A DNA stretch of 64,000 nt. It comes from Metarhizium brunneum (Eukaryota > Ascomycota > Sordariomycetes > Hypocreales > Clavicipitaceae). The stretch's first letter is position 1. The number at the start of each line of letters is the position of its first letter. The stretch lies in assembly GCF_013426205.1 (NCBI RefSeq), contig NC_089426.1, positions 3,968,001-4,032,000 on the forward strand, written 5' to 3'. The notes below the pieces were generated by a model. That model made no database searches and was not told where the DNA came from. It worked only from the letters and a program-made list of their open reading frames with translations. This document shows, piece after piece, positions 36,028 through 47,439 of this stretch. The position numbers and the translations under genes are program-made.

Positions 36028-38015
36028 GGTGGGGGGAGGTGGACAGCAGTGCTGTTGAGGGGTATCGAAATGCTCATCAACGGGCAATAAAGAATAGGAC
36101 GCCCGGGCGAAAATGCGATTCAGGTTTTCTGGGAAGATGGGAGTGGCATGGAATCTATACGCTACATGCAGTATATTCGCGAGAAGCAGGCAACCTCAGC
36201 GTGACGACATGGTCGAGACAGGTTTGCATGGTGGATTCACCAAGTTGATAGCTTCCCCAGCCAGCAGCACTGACGCAACGGCCATTACTAAGCAAGCATC
36301 ACCAGGCGGCAGGCGGCAAGCTGTCACAAACAGCATTTTGAAACCAAAACAAATTCATGGTCATGATAACATTTCAAGTGTGGACGATATATTTCTTCCC
36401 ATGTGACGGTGATTACAGTCGGATTGAGGTTGCCCAGACGTCATGCGTGTGCATTAGCACGAGTAGGAACTGGTTGACAAAGCTAGGGTGCGTCAAGGGG
36501 CAGTCAGGACTCAGGAGGACATATAAATAGTACTATATGCTCGCAGACACTTTTTGATATTAGTTTCGACGGCACACCATTTCCTTACAAGCAAAGGAAA
36601 CCATCTCCGCCTCTACTCCAACAACGAGATATATTAGTACCACCCATTTTAGGAGCACGCCTACCGACCACAAAGGGCCAATGGACTAGCCGCGCAAGTC
36701 CAGCGTACAATCCCCATGAATGGCGGTTTATAGCCTCGTAAGCTCAATAGCAAGCACACGCGATAAAGGCAGCGGCATTGCCTTGGAGACTATTGTTGTG
36801 GCGTCGATGGCGGCCAAGAAGCAAATGTATTATTATTCATGGTGGTATTGCAGGGTTGAGCACCGTCTTGGGTCACGGGCTCTTTGCACTGACTGTAGCC
36901 AGACCCTGGTGCCGCGTGAGAAGAGAAGAATATGAACATCATGAGACCCAAAATAAACTAGCGCGGCGAAGTGAGTTGCAACATATACATACTATTACAA
37001 TGTGTACTACAAAAAGTCGTCGCAAATTTGTGGGCTGGAACAAAGAATGCAGCTAGAAGATGCCCATACTTTGGTCAGTGCATTCTCTCAACCCACCCCG
37101 AGTCTTTTCTTTCAGCTGAGGATGGCCTGGGCCCTGCAGGGATCCTGGCCGATCTTGCAGGGCAACTCGTTGTCAGGCGGCCGATGCCCGAATGTATGCA
37201 AAAAACAATGCATGCGTGCAAGTATGGAGACTATGCGTAGTCGGCAAGGTTGTCGTGAGAGTTGGACCCTTCTTCACTGGATGCCCTCGGATCGCCGAAT
37301 CAATCGATATACGTCACAACCTGCCGGGACCTTCATTGATAGATCTAACGGTATATAGCTGCACTCGTCCCGAATGCTGCCCAGGAAATGGCTAGGTCTG
37401 ACGAGCCTCTACGTCTCGAGGAACTTGCCTAATACATGGACTCGTTTGCCTTCCCTCTTGCTCACCAAGAGAGGACGGCAGTACCCCGTACAGTACAGCA
37501 TCTTGCATCGTGAATGGGGACGGAAAGATCGCTGCATGTCTTGGCTGCGAAAAAGGTGAAAAGGTGTGTCAATTAGCCGCCCTGGTCAGTGTCTGAGCCA
37601 TTCCTCTCTTCTTTTGGATAACGAGGCGGTACGAGCTTTGACCCGTATTTCAAAGACTGTTCTCGTGTTATAGAACAATAGGCACGGGTGGATTGTCGCC
37701 TGCAGATTAAGGACTGCCTTGGTCCATTCTGTCTAAACTCAAAGCACCTATGTATAATGTAGACGTTGTGCGCGATTTTATGCACAACCAGAGGATAATA
37801 ATAACCTTTTAATAGCAGGGCGAAGACCGATCCGTGGCATCGGTATTGTGCATATCAAGGCATATTAGACATATGACTGGGTGTAATTTGCTGTGAGACA
37901 GGCTCCCGGGCCGGCCAGATAGACGCTGGACTCGATGAGAATTCCTTCCGTATCCATTAGAGTCAACCCATGAGCAAATATTGTATGTCTTATGAAGCTG
38001 AACGGGTTGCAACAG

Positions 38016-38041
38016 CTTGCCTACCTAGGTAGGTAGGCAAG
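38016..38041. repeat. Perfect inverted repeat, 12-bp arms, 2-nt spacer
   Basis: Arms CTTGCCTACCTA and TAGGTAGGCAAG around GG. Related CCTAGGTA motifs recur at 38280-38345, 39232 and 40885. Confidence 0.85.
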
Positions 38042-39480
38042 TAACTCATGCATGTATATACGACCCTCTCAAAAAAAAACAAATCTTGTCAAAATGCTAT
38101 GGATGCTTGCTTAAACTGCTCAAAGAAATGATGACTCAAAGTGTATTACACTTGGTGATGGCAAGCCGAGTCATGATAGGACCGACTCTTTACTGGCCCA
38201 GCTGTTTATTTGCCACATACGGAGTACTTTATGCATGCTCGGCGGCCAAGGCTGGTACGTATCTACATCTACCTAGCATATATTATACCTACTAGGTACG
38301 ATAGGTAGTTAGTAGGTGTCTTGTACGACTGCCTACCATAGGTAGAACCAAGTTATTTGCAAATTCAAGAAAAGCCATGCTGCTCGTTTTGAAACACGGC
38401 AGGGAGCCCTGTGGGCACAGGTACAGACCACTCTCTGTTATTATTCTGCTTCTTTCCCCGGCATCCAGACTTTGGTACTGGCAAAGGCAAAAGGCAAAGG
38501 CATGCAAGGGGACTAGAGTGGCGTTTAGCCCGAGACAATGTCGCCATCATGCCAAATTCGGCTCCGGAGAATGAGATGAACCACGGGCAATGAAACAAGA
38601 AGCGAGTGCTCGGTACTCTGTGCTCTGAACTCTATAAGCCTGCGCGCATATCGAGGTCCACGAACTGTAAGTTAGGCGACAGCTTTCCTCACTTTGAAGC
38701 AAGCTTGCCGCCTCTCTGCTTCCACTCTGGCTCCTCGTCAATTTCATGTATTATTGGTTACGAGCGTGGGGCAAAAAAAGGCAAAAAGGGGTGTATGTGT
38801 TTATCGGTGCCAAAATGGTGCCAATCACCAACCGGATTCGATGGGCAGAAATTGTCGTGAACTCTATTGTTGCTAGCGCATCTAGTAATCAGACCACGCA
38901 GTCCATGGTAGTCGAATCAGAGATGGCAGATCACTATGACGGTTTCGACTTGGTCGGCGACCGGAATTGCCAAATAGTAAATGACAAGGAGCCGGATGAT
39001 GCTGCTTCAGGGACTCCGAGTTTGCTTGCCTGCCTGCCCAAGGCGGCGGACCAGATGCTGGAAAGCCGGGCACTTGGAGCTTCTTGGATCCACGATGGTG
39101 GTTTGACACGGCCTGCGTGGGACAAGCAACTTCCCAGCTTCATCCCAAGATCTGAAGCTTCGAATGCCACCCAAAATGGGTGACTCCTCAAGTCGCTGTC
39201 GTCATTGAACCGTAACACGGTGCAAGTATGTACCTAGGTAGTCGAGCGTTTGCGAGGAGACAGTGTATTCATCGATTAGTACAAAAGTCCAGCATCCACC
39301 ATTCATGTCGACATGCAGAAGCGACGAGCCAGTCAGAGGCCGGAATAGCCCTGCTGTTGTGACCCTTGCAGCACTCAAGTCCTTGATCAGGCGAAGAGGT
39401 TCCTGATAGTGGCACTCCTGGACAGCCTAAATTTTCAGTCCGACTTGCGTTATCCTGCGAGGCCAGAGGCGCTATAGATG

Positions 39481-39501
39481 CGGAGTACGGAGTACGGAGT
39501 A
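39481..39501. repeat. Triple tandem CGGAGTA heptamer
   Basis: Three perfect copies of CGGAGTA in a row. It is an expanded version of the TACGGAGTAC element scattered through the window's gaps. Confidence 0.85.
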
Positions 39502-42500
39502 GCACTAGGAAAGGTACGTTGTATTTCAAATGTTTGAGCATCACAAGCTGATGCGGTGATACGCCATGTCTAGAAGGTGGAATTATCAAGTCTGCCCAAG
39601 CTTGACATGTCGCAGAGACGCTTTTAGATAGGCTTGAAGGCAAGTGCCGAGTACTCGGAATACGACAATAGACTTTATTAGCCGCAAGCCACCTGTGGCC
39701 GTTGCAGCTCAGAGGCGGAAGCATTTGGGCGGCGTTTCAATTTCCAACCAGACCGGACCATAGCCACGGCAGTATCATGACACCAGGCGTTATCACAACC
39801 GCAGCGGGCGATAAGCTGTTGGTCCGATGGCTATACGTGGCACCCCGTGTGTTTGTACAGCGCTCTTCAGGTTGTGGAAAGCTCCTTCGATACTCCGTGT
39901 TGTACAGCCCGTTGTGTTGTGTCTTGCATCGTAATTCTCCAGTTCCTGGCTGTGATGTGTATTTCTAGCAAGCGGTCCGGTCCATGCGTGGCCAATGGTC
40001 TTGGGGCGCGCCGGAAACAGCAAGAGGATCTGTTGAACAAACCGGGACTCGGTAATACAGAACCAGAAGGACGTATTCGAAGCCTATTCACATTCTCGAG
40101 GGCTCGCGGCGGCCGCTGCGCGCACACCCTGAAGGTGTTGTCGTCGCGCCCCCCTCAGGGCCCCCTCCCCATCAAATGCACGCCATCCATCCATCCTGTA
40201 CCAAGCCCAGCACCCAGTCCCACCCTCCATTGCACAATTCGTTTGGACTCTTTGGGCCTGTCTGTCCGTGTTGGAACATGGCGATCTGGGGGTTTATTTT
40301 GGATTGGTGCTTGATGGCTGCTTGCCGTTCCAATTCCGATCCCGAGTCGAGAGCACGTCGATGGCACGTCGATGGCCCATCGAGGGCGCAGGCCGAAGAG
40401 ACGGCGGCATTTCATCAAAAGCAGTTCCACGGGCATCTTGGTTTCTGGTTTCTCACACCATTATACATATTTTTTTTCCGTATTGTTGTTGCGCTTCGTT
40501 GCCCCGTTGCGTTGCTGCATCGCCTTGCATCGTGCGCCGTGTGCTGCTTTTCGCGTTTCGACCAACGACATCTCAGAGGCTGGATACACGGAGTTGAAGG
40601 ACGGTACATTGACGTCCCTCTTTCGCCGGTTGCTAGACGAGTGCTTTGGGATATCGATTTGTGCCGACGACTTGACGAGCGTACGTAATACTGCGTCTTG
40701 TATTGCACGTGTTTCATTAGGCGGAATACTGCACCAGGAAGCAGAAAGCCGATCGGGTCCTGTCAACCAGCCAGCAGCAGTCTTGGAGTGTCGCACCCAG
40801 ATCGAAGCATCGGGCAGCCAATTGATTCAAGTGATCCCTGGCCTGATTGGCGACCAGAACCACGCTAGCGGCGGGTTTATAGGTACCGAGGTAGGTAACT
40901 GCCAGACGCCCTACCAGTGGCCCCTTCAGCACACAATTCATACAGACATGCCGGGCATCATTGATGCTTGCATGCATTGATGCGCCATCAATTGATACGG
41001 GCATAACGGGCTCACACGATTCCCGCTTGTCCTGCACCGCGTGCCCCTGTCACATGCCCTCCTGCACCGCGTCCTGCCCGCCTGCCTCTCTCTCCCTCTC
41101 TCCCGGCTGCTATTAGTGATGGAGGCTGCTGCTGGCCGGGCTGCCTGAGCCGTGCAGCGTCAACTGATGGTGCCGCATTGTGGTGTCGCACGCTAGCCTT
41201 GGGCCCGTGTGTGTGTCAGTCAACTTGTCAGCAGCGTGCAAGTGCACACTGGAGGCGATTTCGAGGACGGGGCGCCACCCTCAGGCTGGACCAATGGCAT
41301 CGTCGTCTTCGCCTGGCTGGGCCCCGCACAGGCCCCAGCTAAGGCTGCGCGGTCTCCAGCCAGTCTCCATTTCGCCATTTTGCCATTTTTTGCCCTCCAG
41401 CCTCCATGCTTGGCAGCCTGGCTCCTCACGCGGCCAGTGGCTCCATTTAGTGGCTCCAACTGCCCAGTAGTTATTATCGAGTCCCACAGATACATGGACG
41501 CGGGCGGACACAGACGAAGCTGACTCCCGTTGCAGTGTGCAGAAGAAAAAAAAGAGAGGGAGAAACGAGCGGAGTCGAGCACCACAAGGACCGAGCCTGG
41601 TAATCGAATCCGGCACCCGTTGCCTTGAGCAGAGAGAGCAGGGCCAGGCATCCCAGCGGACCACGCAGTCGCTCACCCACAAGCTCTGGCACGCGCACCA
41701 GACGCTCTGCCGCTCCGTCGACCACACCAACTTGCTAGTCCACAGTGCACACCCAGCAACTCGAGTCCACAGCTCTCTTCCTTGCCCCCCCCCCAGTCGG
41801 CTTTGCAGGAAGAGAAAAAAAAAGCTCGCCTGTCCTTCCGGACCGCCGTGCCGCGATTTTCTCTTTCTTCACCTCACCTCCACCACCTTCCACGACTCTT
41901 CCTTTGCGCGTGTTTCGGACATTGGCTCAGAGTTTCGGTTGTTTTTGCCGGCGCCTAAAAGTAAGTCTTTGCATTTGTGTTTCGCGTGCATCTTGTTCCT
42001 GCTGCCCTCGGGTCGACCGCCGCCAATTGTACGTGCTGCGCGACCGCTTACGCTCGATCGCATTCGCTACCTTCGCTACCCCTCGTGACGATGACGAAAT
42101 CGCCAACCCACGACAACTACAAATTCCTGGCCTGCGTACAATGTACAACAGCTGTTTTGGATACTCTGCTTCTTCCCTTTCGCCACCTTGATGGCCGTTT
42201 GTTGCCAGGTTGTCGCCTCCGTCCCCGCCGCAAGAACTGGTTTTGGGTCGCAACGAACGAAAGCCTGCTTGTCCGCCTAGTACAGCCATGAGACTGTTGG
42301 TGCAATGGCGGGCGCATGCCTCATGCTACCGGTCGCTCGCACATTATGTTACTTTGCGGATGGATTATGCAAATGACCCTCGGCGCTGCAAATTTTTGAG
42401 GCTGGCTGGCATCGCTTGGCACCCTCCCTTGTCAAGGACTCAGCTCGCGTTGCCTGCATGCAGTGGCGGCCAGCTCCAATCGTTGCATCTATGATGCATT

Positions 42501-43609
42501 GACTATTATCAGGAGAGAGGGGAGTCTTGGGGGCCTTGATGCGTCTTTTGTTATCGGATGATGGCTGAGAGGCTCAGGCTTTCGACAACCTGACACCTGT
42601 CCATATCACTGCATGGCACTTGACGGTTGTCATCTAGTCGGAACAACGGGGCTATTCGCTGCACCTGTTTCGTGGTCGCGTATTGGAAGCCGACACCTCT
42701 CTCTGTCGATTTATTTCACAATGAGAATAATGAAAACTACCCGACAGCATTAAATCGCCAAAAAAAAACCGAATATTCGATGTCGCAGCGACCACCCGAG
42801 AGCACAGCGCAGCGGCAGCCGTGATTTTTTTCTCATGGAGAGATACTGACTTTTCGGGCATAGGTTTCTATTGATTTCGAGAGCGTTTCAAGTGTTTTGC
42901 CACGATCCCTCGGAATCTTCGGTAGGACGGACGTTTAGTTCACGATCTCTTTACGGATATACCGCTTTGTATCATTGGCATTACAGTCACCGTTTAGACG
43001 CTGTTTTGCCTCTTTAAACGCTGCTTTTGCATCTTGCGGAATACTCCAAGCATTTTCTTGCAAGTTTTACACGTGGCGTGACGGCGTCTTGAGAAATTCT
43101 TGTCTTTACGACTACTTTCTGAGTCCCGGCATTTCGGTCTGGATACCGCCTTTCTCGATTCGTTTTCGGTTTCCGTTTCGATTCGATAAATTAGCATCCT
43201 TGGGAGGGCTAGAGCCTTACTGTAAACTAAAGGTATGCAAAGCCAGAGGCTGACTATAAATGTGATGATGGGGGATGTGGATACCAATATGTCCGAGGAA
43301 ATGTACTAATTTGAATCTGTAGATCTTACGATTTCAATATCTCAGGATCTTCCCCGGTTTCGATTCCTTTATCTGTATGCTGGTATATTGGGTTTTCAAC
43401 GAAACAAAAAACTGAAACTAATTGGCTTGCATAGTTCTCAAACGTCGCGGTGTCTTGATACCTTCATAACTTCTTGTAGGTTTTTCTTGTTGCACACACC
43501 CGAATACTGCAGCACGGGTGAGACTTGTGACCCTAACAATTCTTAGTGACATAAAATTTCACCGTTTCCTACCCTTCTCGAGACTTTCCCAGAAATTTTT
43601 CATTCATTG

Positions 43610-43722
43610 GTGAGTTTGAGGATTACGTTTTGTCCTGCGGAGAACTCGACGCATCTGCGCTCGGGAACCGCACCGCAGATGGAATAAAACGGCAAGTTGA
43701 CATTAGTTTTTTTTTGTTGCAG
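43610..43722 (+). other. Possible 5' UTR intron of the RNA-binding protein gene
   Basis: GTGAGT at 43610 and a T-rich tract plus TTGCAG ending at 43722, eight bases before the ATG. TTGACATT at about 43697 could be a branch site. Inferred from splice signals only. Confidence 0.45.
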
Positions 43723-43730
43723 ATAGCGAA

Positions 43731-45264
43731 ATGTCTTTCCCTAACGGAACTCCCCCTGCCCCTGACATGGCTGCCGTGCCCCCGCCCGCTGGTGGCCCTG
43801 AGCAACCCAAGACCACTCTCTGGTAAGGAAATTCACGTCGTTTGTACTATGGCGAGAGCATTGGACGCTGACGCTAGGGGAAAGGATGGGAGAGCTGGAG
43901 CCTTGGATGGACGAGAATTTCATTAAGGGCGTCTTTCTGTCCGCTGCTGGAGAGACTGTCAATGTCAAGGTGATTCGTGACAAGAACTCTGGGTACGTTT
44001 ACTGTTCCTCCTGAGTGCATCATGCCGGGTTCTGACAATGACTTGTGCAGTAATGCGGGCTACTGCTTTGTTGAATTTACAACGCCCGAGGCCGCTACTA
44101 AGGCACTTGGCCTCAACGGCACGCCCGTTCCTAATAGCTCTCGCCAGTTCAAGCTTAACTGGGCGTCTGGCGGTGGGCTTGTGGACCGACGGTGAGTACC
44201 CCCTGGGAGCTGAGGCTCAACCTCCTATGCAACAATTCGTCGTCGAATATACTGATGGACGCCGTGTTGGTGCAGTGATGATCGCGGCCCCGAGTACAGC
44301 ATCTTTGTTGGTGACCTTGGCCCCGAGGTCAACGAATACGTCTTGGTCTCTCTCTTCCAGGCTCGCTTCCCCTCATGCAAGTCTGCCAAGATCATGACGG
44401 ACGCCATGTCCGGCCAGAGCCGAGGCTATGGTTTCGTGCGCTTCTCCGATGAGAATGACCAGCAGCGTGCCTTGGTTGAGATGCAAGGTGTTTACTGCGG
44501 TAACAGACCTATGAGAATCTCTACTGCTACTCCCAAGAACCGGTAAGCCCCTCGCGCCCCTCCTACTGGGGAGGAGACCCCGACAGGCGAGGTTGCGCGT
44601 CGCTAACAGCTGATTCAGCGGTAACCACGGATTCGGAGGACCTGGCCACCACGCTGGCGGCGGCGCTCCTATGATGGGCGGCGTTCCTCAGCAACCCATG
44701 TGGGGAGGGATGCAAGGCTTCCCCTACGGCGGCTACAATCCTGCAACCCAGATGAACCAGTTCACCGATCCCAACAACACTACCGTGTTTGTCGGTGGGC
44801 TCTCTGGCTACGTCACCGAGGATGAGCTCCGATCCTTCTTCCAGGGCTTCGGAGAGATCACCTACGTCAAGATCCCCCCTGGCAAGGGCTGTGGCTTCGT
44901 GCAGTTCGTGCACCGCCATGCTGCGGAAATGGCCATCAACCAGATGCAGGGCTACCCCATTGGCAACTCTCGAGTGCGCTTGAGCTGGGGTCGCTCGCAG
45001 AACAACTCTGGAGTTGGTACCCCCTACCGTCCTGCCCCCCCTCCTCCCCATTACATGGGCATGCCTAACCACGGACCTGGTCCCTACGGTCCTCAGCACT
45101 TTGGCGGCCCTGCCCCTGGCCCCCAGGGACCTGCTGGACCTCCCGGCCCCCCCGGACCTGTCGTGCCTCCTCAGGTGAGTGCATAGAGCGAAGGGGTTTG
45201 TGGATGGATCAATGCCCCCTTTTGTTGGCTATACACCGTGTAAGCTAACCGTGGTGACCAGTAA
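43731..45264 (+). CDS. Three-RRM RNA-binding protein (TIA1/Nam8/Csx1-like)
   Basis: Cytoplasmic or nuclear RNA-binding protein of the Ngr1/Nam8/Csx1 and tRNA-Sec-associated protein group, expected to affect mRNA stability or splicing. Exons 43731-43822, 43885-43992, 44051-44191, 44276-44542 and 44619-45174 keep frame for 388 codons. RRM1 spans exons 1-3 (ENFIKGVF, GYCFVEFTT), RRM2 is SIFVGDLGPEVNEY ... GYGFVRFSDE, and RRM3 is TTVFVGGLSGYVTEDELR ... GCGFVQFVH. A Gly/Met-rich linker and a Pro/Gly-rich tail follow. After CCTCCTCAG an intron with GTGAGT donor, GCTAAC branch and CAG acceptor (45175-45261) would place TAA directly at the junction (stop 45262-45264). If unspliced, the protein gains VSA and stops at 45186. 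Start chosen at MSFPNGTPPAPD. Confidence 0.88.
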
Positions 45265-46649
45265 ACTGGAGGAAGTCACACTTTCACTCATTTCGACATT
45301 GTTGACGGACTGGGAACAAGCCAGACCAAGGCAGACTTTGGGGGAGCTCTTTTTTGATGTTCTTCTTTTGTTCTCGGCGGCCGTTCTGGAGGCTTTGCCT
45401 GGGGAGAGAGAGTTGGGGCGTTGGGACTGATTTTTCCTTGTCAGAAACGCTCGTCGTCTTGACGCTGTTTGTTCAAAATCAAAATCTTTGCTCTGCTGAT
45501 ACTACTATGACACAACGCACTCGATTTTCTTGAGTCTCACCTTATGAATTGGCGTTGGAGATACTAGTCTACCGGGGATATGTCATCAGTCAAATTTAGT
45601 ACTTTGCTTTATTCCCTCACTTGTTCTTTTTTGTTTTGTTCTTGTTTCCTCTTCTTTGCCAGCTGCCCTTGCGGTGTACATTTAATTCTGCGTGACGTTG
45701 ATACCTGCGTGAATGAATTTTAAATTTTCGTTGAATTGTTTTTATTGGGAACCTACCCTGTATTTGTACTGTCGTGGAAGGGGTTGTCGCTCATTCGCCG
45801 TCTGGCGTATCTGGTAAACCGTCATTATAGTTTGTTGCGACTTGGTCGGACTGTCGTTATTGCAGGTTGTTTCTTGTTGCAGCCATTTCAAAACTTGACA
45901 CGAACTGTCGTTATTGCAGTCTTGTTGCAACGGGCATTTATTTATCTCTTCTTTGTGCGTGCTGCAGTCTTGAAAAGGAAAATACATTGACGAATTTGTT
46001 GCGACGGGCATTGTGCCAATGTCTTTCTGGTTGTTTGCAAAGTCAGAAATACTGAGACTATATGCGGGGATGAAAACAGAAAACTGCTTGTATCCGCGGT
46101 CAAGTTAGCAGGCTAGATTGGTAGAGATGAATATGACTTTTAGAGCGAGCGTTCACATGTAGGCGTCTGGGGTGTAGCAGCCTTTGTTGAACTTGGCCTT
46201 GGAGTCAAGTGGTTTGTTAGGCAAAGGAGTGAATTGTAGTTGGGCAAATCAACACGTTGGCAAACGGAGGCTACGGCTTCCTTTTGCCTCTAATACGATA
46301 TAAGAGGCCATTTTTAAGTATTTGGTGAATTAAGGATGAAATACTCTTTGACAACTAATTAATGAGAAAAGCAGCGCGACTCACGTAGCGTCGTGAACTT
46401 CTGAAAATCTATGTGGTAGTATTGATTGCGTTGAAGCCGGCCGCAGGCCGCAGCTCGCCGCAGGCGGCCCCCGGCAGGGTCCCCGAAGGGATAATTAAAT
46501 GAAATGGAAAGGTTAAATTCGTTATCAGCGGCAATCCAAGGGGCCCGAATTCGACGACAGCAGATATTCAGCAACAACAGCTCCCCAGCTATGAAGCCCG
46601 CAGGCGGCCTCGGAGGAGATAAATTACAGGCTCGGGCTTCAACGCTGGC
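45265..46649. other. Gap with small direct repeats and a GC cluster
   Basis: 1.4 kb. ACTGTCGTTATTGCAG occurs twice (45850 and 45904), and TTGTTGC[A/G]ACGGGCATT occurs twice (about 45922 and 45996). An AT-rich stretch (46290-46430) is interrupted by a GC-rich block at 46436-46495 (GCCGCAGGC-like units). No gene recognised. Confidence 0.55.
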
Positions 46650-47049
46650 TCTCTACAACACGCCGCCGGCATCAGGGTCTACGACACTTGTCGGACGGCT
46701 AAAAGACGGCCAGCGTGTTTGGCGGCGAGCCAAGACAACAGGGGATGTTCAACGGCGCCGAGGTGAGCATGAAGGAGCACCAATCCCACAGCCCGCCGAT
46801 GGACATGCCCTGCAGGCTGAGGAGGTATTTGTGCAGCGCTACAACGTCAGTCGACGCCTCGAGCAGGGAGTGGACAAATCTACGCAGCTAGAAGCATGCC
46901 CTCGGTCTTGGGGAGGTCGAAGTTGGGGACGGATGCGGAATCCACGGGCATTTCGAAGCGATAGGGCACAGCGGGAGTTTCTACAAAGATAGCCTTTGAT
47001 GTCCATGGCTTTTTGAAGATGGGATGACGGCTTGTTTTGCAGAGACATC
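46650..47049 (-). pseudogene. Decayed coding remnant, family not recognised
   Basis: On the minus strand an ATG at 47049 opens MSLQNKPSSHLQKAMDIK. The protein-like reading then continues in another frame as AIFVETPAVPYRFEMPVD, SVPNFDLPKTEGMLLAA and a TAG, and in a third frame as VHSLLEASTDVVALHKYL and GLWDWCSFMLTSAPLN before another stop. The three pieces are collinear and have the balance of hydrophobic and charged residues of real protein. That suggests a gene broken by at least two frame changes and a nonsense codon. I do not recognise the family. An opposite-strand open frame (46504-46992) is treated as its shadow. It is head-to-head with the monooxygenase remnant. Confidence 0.5.
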
Positions 47050-47439
47050 GTGGTGCTACGTTGTCTGGTGGGGGAAGAAACGCTATGATTCTTTATATTC
47101 TCTTTATATTCGATTTCCTCGGGTCATTACGAGGTCGGAGAGTGAAAGTGAAGTATGCTCGTCACATTTGCATTTCCGGTTCGAGGAGGTATCATAGGTA
47201 ATACAACCCGAGGCGATGCCATCATGATGGCGCCGCGGAACGCGTGGGAAGCGCAGCATGCGTGGTTCAAGGTAGGGTTGCATCATCATCTGAGGCACGT
47301 ACATGCGAGCCGTCAACCCGTCACTGCGCTGGCTGCTTCCATCTCAACCCTGACAAGACGTCGCCAACTGCAGGCAGACAGACTCCGTGACTCGCAATAA
47401 CCACATCGCCAAGATGACAACGGACGATAAGCCAAGCGT

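Larger units (their letters stand above)
36028..43609. other. 7.6-kb gene-poor region
   Basis: No open frame longer than about 200 codons and none with recognisable domain content. It contains several TACGGAGTAC and TACCTAGGTA-type motifs, one perfect 12-bp inverted repeat (38016-38041) and a triple CGGAGTA repeat (39481-39501). 41740-41960 is C/T-rich, like a fungal transcription start region, and is followed by a GTAAGT at 41961; the last 2 kb may therefore be leader of the downstream RNA-binding protein gene. No tRNA or rRNA was recognised by eye. Confidence 0.55.

Noticed and set aside
41590..41620. Possible tRNA B-box (AATCGAATCC)
   Set aside because: Does not fit GTTCRANYC and no cloverleaf could be built around it.
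46504..46992. 162-codon plus-strand open frame
   Set aside because: Lies opposite the more protein-like minus-strand remnant and reads as Arg/Gly/Gln-rich shadow.
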